Shown: positions 57,616 to 64,000 of the stretch, one piece after another | How the letters are laid out: the number at the start of each line of letters is the position of its first letter | How positions within the stretch are numbered: the stretch's first letter is position 1 | Program-made: the position numbers and the translations under genes | Notes under the pieces: generated by a model | Databases searched by the model: none | What the model was told of the DNA's origin: nothing | The model's input: only the letters and a program-made list of their open reading frames with translations | From: Corbicula japonica | Lineage: Eukaryota; Mollusca; Bivalvia; Venerida; Cyrenidae | Assembly: GCA_038501625.1 (NCBI GenBank) | Contig: JAZAYU010000254.1 | Location: forward strand, 666,217-730,216 | DNA length: 64,000 nucleotides | Direction: 5' to 3'

Positions 57616-57717
57616 CTCTAAGAACTATCCGTGTGTATCCTATATAATGGCTCCATGCCAGTCCTTCGGCTATATTACCGACTTGTGCAGACTGAATAGG
57701 AGTTGGCGCTGTACCAC
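57616..57717 (-). CDS. STING1-like: STING-like copy 1, exon 1 (helix 1 exon)
   Basis: Acceptor tttctttaatacag; phases 1 and 1. It encodes GTAPTPIQSAQVGNIAEGLA, then WSHYIGYTRIVLR. GNIAEGLAWSHYIGYTRIVL is an unmistakable match to the first helix of the STING ligand-binding domain (human NVAHGLAWSYYIGYLRLIL). It keeps Ser162, Tyr164, Gly166 and Tyr167 equivalents, with Tyr163 changed to His. The 3' splice donor must be GC (AGAG|GCAATT) to keep the frame with exon 2, so intron 1 is a GC-AG intron. The upstream exon is not found. Confidence 0.8.
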
Positions 57718-58880
57718 CTGTATTAAAGAAATAATCAATAGCACCACTCTGTTAATCACTAGTTAAACAAGTTATTTTTTTTACCTTTTTCTAATTCGAA
57801 ACTTTTCGTGAAGCTAATATTCAAAACTCAATAACATATTTCAAAAATATCAACCCTTAAAAAAAATGGTGCTATATAGTTTTGTATTGATTAAAACTAT
57901 TTTGATACATTTTGTTTCCTTTATAAATTACGAAATGCCCCAGTATTATTCCTATCCGGCCCAAACTTCTTACCGTAAATGTCAACAAATTTGTAAGTAC
58001 TAGTAAGTATCGGTAAATATTTACTAGTGTCCAAAAGAAACGATACCAAACCTTTTCAAAATGTTTTTTTTCTGCTAAGTGTTCATTTTAGACCGCACCA
58101 TTTTACATTATTAATCTTATGATTGTACAGAATTGATAAAATTGATTTTTAGTCTCTAAAATAAATTATTTCAATCGGAAATATCTATTATTGTTTTGAC
58201 TTTATTGAATCTCTTTGTTTCTTTTGGACACTAGTTTAGAAACATTGATTTGAGAACAATAAGAACATCGATTTCTAACAATTATGGAAAGAATCTGGTG
58301 AATTAAACGAAATGGAAAAAAAATAAACGTGAATTTTGAAATTCCATTTAAAATAAAGTAAGCGAGGTGTGATCCAGCCTGTTTACTAGCTGAAACGAAA
58401 TTACACGAAATTACACCCCCCCCCCTTAACCTGGTTGAGCACAACACAGTTTCGACACAAGCTAAGAGAACACGATTTGATTCATCCCTATCGATGCTAT
58501 GACGTTGTTTATAAAACCTTATATTTGGGTATTTTTCAGACTAATATCCCTCCATAACAAACGCTTTTGATTTCTAGATGAGAATAAGACTAAAAATACA
58601 AAATAATATTTAAACAGGCGATCTAAAATATATCTTTTGCGTATCGTGTCTGGTGAATCTAAAATTCCATTATTTTCTATTGTGCGAAAGAAGATTTCTA
58701 TAAAAGCTTCACTGTTCATTATTGTCACTGAATAAGTGCGCTCTCTTCATATTATACAAATTTATAATAATTGTCTTGATAAAAGAACTCGTGCCTACCC
58801 ATGATCCAAACAATTAATACCTATCGTAAATACACTAAAAGCTGCCTTGTGTGTCCTTTTGCGTGCTAACCCTGTCAAGT
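57718..58880. other. Upstream of STING exon 1, no exon confirmed
   Basis: A minus-strand ATG at 58719 opens MNSEAFIEIFFRTIENNGIL and a further ~45 codons, but I see no good donor in the needed phase 1. No hydrophobic exons resembling STING membrane helices are visible here. Confidence 0.45.
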
Positions 58881-58884
58881 TGAT

Positions 58885-59190
58885 CGGTGGTTCCAAGTTA
58901 TTTTACGAAAAGGATTAGAACTTGTTTTTTTTCATATGAGAACCTAATACAGTAGTGTGAGTTTGGCGAAATAAGAACTTGTTTAAAAACCAACAGTAGC
59001 AAATTGGTTTGCTACTAACTATTCCAGGCTGTAACCCCTCGGGTTCTCGTTTTCTGTTATTTGTGTAAGTTGCCTTGTTTGAAACTGAAAGTTTTATTAA
59101 CTCATGCTCTCTTTCCCTCTCTGTTTTTGCCTCTGTAGGAAGGGTGTGTTTTCTGAGTGTGGTTATTTTAAATATGCATGCTTCACTTTT
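58885..59190 (+). repeat. PLE 3' tail, diverged
   Basis: Runs from about gttccaagttattttacgaa through aacccctcgggttctcgttt to aatatgcatgcttcacttt, ending about 35 bases before the Ngaro-type element. Confidence 0.65.
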
Positions 59191-59224
59191 TATAGAAATT
59201 CATTATTGGTACTTTTGCATATTT

Positions 59225-59291
59225 ATGTATTTTCTGCCGGTTGAGTGAAGCGAATTAGGCGGAAAATAATTTCCTTTGATTGGGTAAGATC
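59225..59291 (+). repeat. Left split direct repeat (A1) of Ngaro/DIRS-type element
   Basis: 67 bases identical to 63934-64000, where the window ends, so the true repeat is at least this long. It contains an imperfect palindrome (attttctgccgg...ggcggaaaat). Direct repeats at the ends, with a tyrosine recombinase instead of an integrase, fit split-direct-repeat retrotransposons of the Ngaro type. Confidence 0.85.
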
Positions 59292-59421
59292 TTTTGAATG
59301 GGCCAATCAAAAGTTGTTTTGTTCACTGGTTAAACGCACGAGTTGTCGTGCATATTGGTTCAATATCTATGGTCATTCAGCTTTGGGCATCTAAGGCTTA
59401 CGGACACTTTTTTAATCTACT

Positions 59422-60183
59422 ATGGCGGAAAGTTCACCTTCTAGACAACCTTCAGATATTAATCAGACTTTACAATTAGTTTTGGAGCAAATTCAGTCTC
59501 AACGTGAAGATTTAAATGCGTTAAGAGATGATGTGAAGGGAAATAATTTAACAGTTTCATCAGAGGTGAAAAGACTGAAGGAAAAGGAGCTTTCGTGGAG
59601 AAAACCAGGAAACAAAATCCAGTACGATTTTAACGCCGAGGTAGGAGATTCGGTTACTCAAGCTTGCTGGGCGTTAAAAAATCAGAAGTTTGACTACGCT
59701 TTGGAATTGCTGGAAGAATCCAAAGACAAGATTCATAAGCGTAATAAACTCATTCGGATTGCAGATACTTCGGAAGGGGGCTGGGAAACTGTACGCCAAT
59801 ATCAGAGTAATCCAGTGGCCAGCGACTCCGAAGACGAGACTAGAATTTCCAAGGCAGAAAACAGGGCTTTGCGCAAGAGAAAACGTTTGCAGTCGAAAAA
59901 GCCGTCAGCGTCTGCAACGTCAGGGTCTGGTAAAAATGCGTCTACACCAGGGCCTCTTTCTACTGGGAATTTTACATTTCCTATGTGGGGTGGTCAGCAG
60001 TCGGCGACCGGATCATTTCAGCCGGGGACAAGTACCTTTAATTTTCGTCCCTACACCAGGAAATCCTCTGGAAGTTGTTTCGCATGCGGAGAGTTCTCGC
60101 ATTACAGAAAAGACTGTCCTTACGTGTCAGGGGACTTCAAGAAACAGTATCAGTCAGCAGACGTCATCCAAAATAGAAAGTGA
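59422..60183 (+). CDS. Gag-like protein with zinc knuckle
   Basis: 253 residues, starting at an ATG in ctactATGG about 130 bases inside the left repeat. An N-terminal coiled-coil-like part (LVLEQIQSQREDLNALRDDV) is followed by a central region with WALKNQKFDYALELLEESKD. A basic stretch (RALRKRKRLQSKK), a Ser/Gly/Thr-rich linker and one CCHC knuckle come next: CFACGEFSHYRKDC (about residues 218-231). It would package element RNA. The pol frame overlaps its 3' end in the +1 frame. Intact, so probably recently active. Confidence 0.85.
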   Translation: MAESSPSRQPSDINQTLQLVLEQIQSQREDLNALRDDVKGNNLTVSSEVKRLKEKELSWRKPGNKIQYDFNAEVGDSVTQACWALKNQKFDYALELLEESKDKIHKRNKLIRIADTSEGGWETVRQYQSNPVASDSEDETRISKAENRALRKRKRLQSKKPSASATSGSGKNASTPGPLSTGNFTFPMWGGQQSATGSFQPGTSTFNFRPYTRKSSGSCFACGEFSHYRKDCPYVSGDFKKQYQSADVIQNRK

Positions 60184-62206
60184 AAGTACAGAGTTGACAG
60201 ATGAGTATGCTATTTATAGCTGTTATTGTTCAGATGTACATGGTGACAATTTCACGCATGATTATTTTGAATACGAGCAGGGTCAAAAGTCTATTATTGT
60301 TAAAGACAGATTAAAACACAGTATTGGGTTTTGGCAAAAGATAGGAGCTAGTGATTTTATTCTAGATGTGATTAAAAATGGGTATAAAATTCCTTTTTTC
60401 ACATTACCACCGGCTTGTATTTTGCAAAATAACAAGTCCGCTTTAAATGAAAGCGTTTTCGTACAGGAGGCAATAAATGATCTTTTTTTGAGGGGTTTGA
60501 TTGAAAAATGTGACAGTATTCCCATCGTAGTTAATCCTTTGACAGTCTCTGTTCAGTCTCCGGGGAAAAAACGCTTAATTCTTGATTTAAGGCATGTAAA
60601 CAAACATTTATGGAAGCAATCTGTCAAATATGAGGATATAAGAATTGTGATGAATTATTTTCGACCCGGCTGTTACATGTTTAAGTTCGATATTCATTCG
60701 GCTTATCATTTTGTATCTATTTTTCCATCGCATACTGATTATTTAGGGTTTTCCTGGGTCGATGATTCTGGGAATGTCAATTATTACCGATTTTTGGTTT
60801 TGCCATTCGGAATTAGCACGGCTGCATATTTATTTACCAAATTGACAAGGCCTTTGATTGCCAAATGGAGGGGAGAGGGCAAATTTGTAGTCATGTTTTT
60901 AGATGATGGTTTTGGATGCGGAAAAGATTTTAGGAGTTGCGATGATGTTTCTGTTGCAATTAAGAGTGATCTGATTGAGTCTGGTTTTGTTCCGAAAGCG
61001 GAAAAATCGTGTTGGGCTCCGGTTCAGAATCTTGAATTTTTAGGTACTATGCTTGATTCCACTATAAACAGTATATACATTCCAGATAGACGGATAAATA
61101 AAGCGTTAAATACTTTATCAAGTATAGAGATTTCTATGAGAAAACATAGAAGAGTACACGTGAAAACAGTTGCCAGTTTTGTTGGTCAAATTATATCAAT
61201 GTCTATTGTTTTAGGTCATATTTCACAAATTATGACCAAGTACCTGAGTATAGATATAGCATCAGCATTTTCCTGGTCGACTTATATTCAGCTGAGTACA
61301 GAAAGTTTAGATCAGATTCAGTTTTGGAAAGAACATTTATGTAACTTGAATATTTGTAAAATAACTGCGGCTGATATATTCACTAAGATCGTATTTAGTG
61401 ATGCTAGTGGAACGGGGTTCTCAGGTTATGAAGTTAAGACGGTTAATGGTGTTGCTCACGGTTTATGGTCGGGTGAAGAAAGATTGCGGTCTTCCGCTTG
61501 GAGAGAATTGACTGCGGTGTTTAAAGTCATGCAATCTCTCATTCATGTATTATCTGGACATAGGGTCAAATGGTTTACCGATAACCAAGCTGTTAGTGTT
61601 ATTGTAAAAAAGGGTTCAATGAAGGCAGATTTGCAAAATATTGCCTTAGATATTTTTAAATATTGTCTCAGTCATGGTATTGTGTTGGATGTTGACTGGA
61701 TTCCGAGGGAGGAAAATCAGAGAGCTGATTATCTTTCGAAGATAGTTGATAAAGATGATTGGGGAATTTCATTCAGTATTCTGAATTTAATCGAACAGAG
61801 ATGGGGTCGTTTAGAAATAGACTGGTTTGCATCTAGTCACAATCACAAGTTACCCGTGTTCTTTTCTCAGTTTTGGAATGATAAATGTGCGGGAGTAGAT
61901 GCTTTTGCTGAATTTTGGGGTGATAAGAGAGGGCTTTTTGTTCCGCCAATTATAATAATGGCGAGAGTTATAAGAAAATTGCAGACAGACAAGGCTAATG
62001 GAGTATTAGTAGTCCCATTGTGGGAATCTGCAAATTTCTGGCCGTTATTGTGTCAAGGAAACAGGTTTATTTCCAATGTGATCGATTGGATTGATTTGCC
62101 AACAAATAAAGAAAGCTACATTTCTTGCAAAAATGGGTTTGGCATTTTCGGAAATGAAAACCTAAAATTTAGAATGTTGGCACTGCGAGTAAAGTTCCGA
62201 GATTGA
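60100..62206 (+). CDS. Pol: reverse transcriptase and RNase H, DIRS/Ngaro type
   Basis: The open frame extends back to 59690 but overlaps gag; recognisable pol sequence starts near 60100-60200 with no in-frame ATG, so +1 frameshifting or reinitiation is needed. Motifs (residues from 59690): KKRLILDLRHVNKHL (~295), YMFKFDIHSAYHFVSI (motif A, ~330), RFLVLPFGISTAAYLFTKL (motif B, ~366), VVMFLDDGFG (motif C, ~400), LEFLGTMLDS (~446). RNase H: VFSDASGTGFSGYEV (~566), SSAWRELTAVFKVM with Glu, KWFTDNQAV, and PREENQRADYLSKI. The tail has IDWFASSHNHK, DAFAEFW, VPPIIIMARV and VVPLWESANFWP, a region conserved in DIRS-like pol proteins. No integrase or protease. Confidence 0.9.
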
Positions 62207-62278
62207 TTTTATTTGTAATAATTAGCTACTTTAAGTAAAATCATAAAATTGTTTTGGAACTGTTTGACAATAAACATG

Positions 62279-62700
62279 TGGCTGGCAAGCCTTCAGAATA
62301 TGCGTTTAATTGGTATAGTAAAGGCGTGGCTGCCATTATAATTGCTAGACTTAATACATAGTCTTTTTAGGCTGGCAAGCCTTGATAATATGTTGTATTG
62401 GTACAGTTAGGGCGTGGCTGCCTTTATAATTGCTAGACTTAATACATAGTTTTTATAGGCTGGCAAGCCTTGATAATATGCGTTTAAATGGTACAGTAAC
62501 GGCATGGCTGCCTTTATAATTGCTAAATTTAATACAAAGTTTTGATAGGTTGACAAGCCTTGATAATATATAGTAATTATTATAGTAAAGGCGCGACTGC
62601 CTTTATAATTGTTAGATTTAATATTCTTAATAGGCCGATGGGCCTCGATAATGATTTATTGTATAGTAAAGGCTTGGCTGATTTCAATACTACATGTGAT
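62279..62700. repeat. Five degenerate units of about 90 bp between pol and recombinase
   Basis: ggctggcaagcct-gataata starts units near 62278, 62370, 62459, 62548 (ggttgacaagcc) and 62633 (ggccgatgggcc). Each contains gtaa-ggcgtggctgccttta and an attgctagacttaatac segment. The ggctggcaagcc and ggcgtggctgcc words look able to pair locally. Divergence grows towards the recombinase. Confidence 0.9.
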
Positions 62701-62768
62701 AGTTTATTACAACATCTTGTGTAAATCGGTACCTGTAGATTAATGCTAACATTTGTTTTTATGCACAT

Positions 62769-63776
62769 ATGTTTTTTCAGTGTTTTTCGGATGACATTCA
62801 TAGCTTGCCAGATGTGCTGGTCGACAAGGTGCCTTTGATCCCGGATTTACTGAAGGACGCTCGTGCTAACAGTACCACCAAATGCTACGAAAGAGGCTTT
62901 ATTAGGTGGAAGAAATGGGCTCTGAGTAATTCTTTGGGGGAAAAGGACATCTTTCCGGCCAACGCATTTGTATTTGGTATTTATTTGTGTTCAATTGTAC
63001 AATCTTCGAATTCGTTCAGTGCGGTTTCCAAAGCATTTTATAGTGTTAAATGGATGCACGATTTGTATGGAATGAAATCCCCAACGGATTCAATGTTGGT
63101 TAAAAATATATTGGAAGCTGCCAAACGTAGGCTTTCTAAAAAGGTTGTTAAGAAAGAACCAGTGACATCTGAAATGTTGCTTAAAATGTTCAACAAGTTA
63201 TATTGTGAAAATAATTTGAAAAACCAAAGGATTATATGTGCATGTTTATTAGCTTATGCTGGATTTTTAAGAAGTGAAGAATTGCTTAAAATTAGACGTT
63301 CGGACATTGTATTTAATTCTACATATATTAATATATTTATTGAGTCGAGTAAGACTGATGTTTATAGAGATGGAGAATGGGCGACAATTGCTCGCACCGG
63401 AACTGTTCTATGCCCAGTGGTGAATTTAGAACGTTATCTGAAATGGGCGGATATTAATCCTGAATCAGACATGTACATATTTTGTGGGCTTTCTAAGGGT
63501 AAAGAAGGATATAAGTTGAGGGACATGAACAAACCTATATCTTATACAACTTTAAGAGAATTATTCATTGAAGCTTTCAAAGACCAGGTTTCGGATATAT
63601 CTAAGTTTGGTTTACACTCATTACGTTCAGGTGGCGCCACTGCAGCCGCCAATAACGGAATAAAAGACAGGCTCTTTAAAAGACATGGTAGATGGCGTAG
63701 TGAAAACGCTAAAGATGGTTACATTAAGGATAGTTTGTCTGAAAGACTAAGTGTGTCTCAGAATTTAGGTCTATGA
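62769..63776 (+). CDS. Tyrosine recombinase (YR) of the Ngaro/DIRS-type element
   Basis: 335 residues. The N-terminal SAM-like DNA-binding part (YERGFIRWKKWALSN ... AVSKAFYSVKWMHDLYG) is followed by the catalytic domain. The first Arg lies in LAYAGFLRSEELLKI (about residue 168). Lys/Asp-rich strands follow (SSKTDVYRDG), then GLHSLRSGGATAAANNGI with HxxR (about 282-285), FKRHGRWRSENA with the GRW box, and the nucleophile Tyr in KDGYIKDS (about 317). All tetrad residues are present and the frame is intact. It would integrate circular cDNA by recombination, without the staggered-cut target duplication of an integrase. Starts at an ATG just after the repeat spacer; ATTATG alternatives are not better. 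Confidence 0.9.
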   Translation: MFFQCFSDDIHSLPDVLVDKVPLIPDLLKDARANSTTKCYERGFIRWKKWALSNSLGEKDIFPANAFVFGIYLCSIVQSSNSFSAVSKAFYSVKWMHDLYGMKSPTDSMLVKNILEAAKRRLSKKVVKKEPVTSEMLLKMFNKLYCENNLKNQRIICACLLAYAGFLRSEELLKIRRSDIVFNSTYINIFIESSKTDVYRDGEWATIARTGTVLCPVVNLERYLKWADINPESDMYIFCGLSKGKEGYKLRDMNKPISYTTLRELFIEAFKDQVSDISKFGLHSLRSGGATAAANNGIKDRLFKRHGRWRSENAKDGYIKDSLSERLSVSQNLGL

Positions 63777-63933
63777 ATAAGAATCAATCGTTAATGTACA
63801 AGTATTATAGAGTCAAGTTTTCCCCGTTCTTTTAATTCAGCATTGCCCAAGTGCTAAGTACAATATATACATTTTATAAAGAAGTTTCGTTTTTGTTCTC
63901 TATTGGTACAAAGATATGTGAAGGTCAAAGGAA
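63777..63933 (+). repeat. Predicted B1 segment of the split direct repeat
   Basis: 157 bases between the recombinase stop and the right-hand A repeat. In split-direct-repeat elements a B segment lies here and is repeated after A2. The second B would be outside the window, so this is a prediction. Confidence 0.45.
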
Positions 63934-64000
63934 ATGTATTTTCTGCCGGTTGAGTGAAGCGAATTAGGCGGAAAATAATTTCCTTTGATTGGGTAAGATC
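63934..64000 (+). repeat. Right A repeat (A2), cut by the window end
   Basis: Identical over 67 bases to 59225-59291. Perfect identity suggests recent insertion. Confidence 0.85.

Larger units (their letters stand above)
41731..57717 (-). other. STING1-like: STING-TIR copy 1 (seven exons, locus overview)
   Basis: Exons 57616-57717, 56806-56951, 53311-53418, 48558-48653, 46764-46854, 43943-44025 and 41731-42123 join without a frame break: 1,019 bases, a split first codon plus 338 residues and a stop. The product would be a cytosolic cyclic-dinucleotide receptor (STING ligand-binding fold) feeding a C-terminal TIR domain. In animals STING binds cGAMP made by cGAS-like enzymes and triggers innate immune signalling. 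TIR domains pass signals by homotypic assembly or hydrolyse NAD. Entry phase 1 requires at least one upstream exon, possibly encoding membrane helices, beyond 57.7 kb. Introns hold PLEs, a LINE, SINEs, a Tc1 relic and a foldback element. No enzyme making the second messenger is visible in the window. Confidence 0.75.
59225..64000 (+). mobile_element. Ngaro/DIRS-type tyrosine-recombinase retrotransposon, nearly intact
   Basis: Order: A1 repeat, gag (59422-60183), pol with RT and RNase H (to 62206), a tandem-repeat spacer (about 62279-62700), tyrosine recombinase (62769-63776), a B-type segment (63777-63933), then the second A repeat running off the window. All three main frames are open and without internal stops, so the copy is young. 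The right end (rest of A2 and B2) lies outside. Confidence 0.85.

Noticed and set aside
36787..57717. A cGAS-like synthase gene beside STING
   Set aside because: No nucleotidyltransferase motif (GS followed by D-x-D/E) was seen on either strand.
58519..58728. First coding exon of STING copy 1
   Set aside because: It has an ATG and a plausible peptide but no acceptable phase-1 donor, and no similarity to known STING N-termini. Left as an open possibility only.
59690..60100. N-terminal ~135 codons of the 838-codon pol frame
   Set aside because: This part is the +1 shadow of gag; recognisable pol sequence begins only near 60100-60200.

Overview
The window reads as nuclear DNA from a mollusc, most likely a bivalve. 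It is AT-rich, has spliced genes with GT-AG introns, and is packed with invertebrate transposons: Ngaro/DIRS-type tyrosine-recombinase retrotransposons, Penelope-like elements (PLEs), Harbinger- and hAT-type MITEs, a Tc1-like relic, tRNA-derived SINEs and a satellite-bearing foldback element. There is no operon structure, rRNA or CRISPR array. All gene models were read by eye from frames, splice sites and family motifs.

The main host locus lies on the minus strand between about 36.8 and 57.7 kb. I reconstruct two tandem STING-like genes from exons that share phase and protein homology. Copy 1 has seven exons (57717 down to 41731). They join in frame into a cyclic-dinucleotide-binding STING domain followed by a C-terminal TIR domain and a TGA stop. 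Copy 2 has four exons (40690 down to 36787) covering the STING domain only. A broken TIR exon sits inside one of its introns. Copy 2 carries as single exons what copy 1 splits in two: exon lengths 146+108 equal 254 exactly, and 96+91 compares with 190. No transmembrane exons are visible for either copy. They may lie past the right edge, beyond the retrotransposon at 59.2 kb, or be absent.

A second, decayed host gene lies on the plus strand from 11.1 to 22.9 kb. It has a PAN/apple-like exon, an exon for the N-terminal half of a fibrinogen-related domain (FReD), and a later FReD exon with a frameshift. Together they look like a broken or partial mollusc FREP-type lectin gene.

Mobile elements by region. 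0.3-4.4 kb: a decayed Ngaro-type element (gag, RT/RNase H, tyrosine recombinase, SGNH-hydrolase-like domain) apparently inserted in a MITE. 4.8-7.4 kb: two GC-rich Harbinger-type elements with TAA target duplications. 7.7-19 kb: palindromic MITEs, a 72-bp tandem array, a third Harbinger-like element and a hAT-type MITE. 20.2-21.6 kb: an eight-copy 92-bp satellite between inverted arms. 24.0-24.7 kb: a palindrome of about 700 bp. 9-59 kb: many minus- and plus-strand PLE copies and 3' tails, several inside STING introns. 49.1-52 kb: a foldback element and a Tc1 relic. 59.2-64 kb: a nearly intact Ngaro/DIRS-type element with gag, pol (RT-RNase H), tyrosine recombinase and the start of the right-hand split repeat.

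The remaining intergenic and intronic DNA is AT-rich sequence in which I see no gene.
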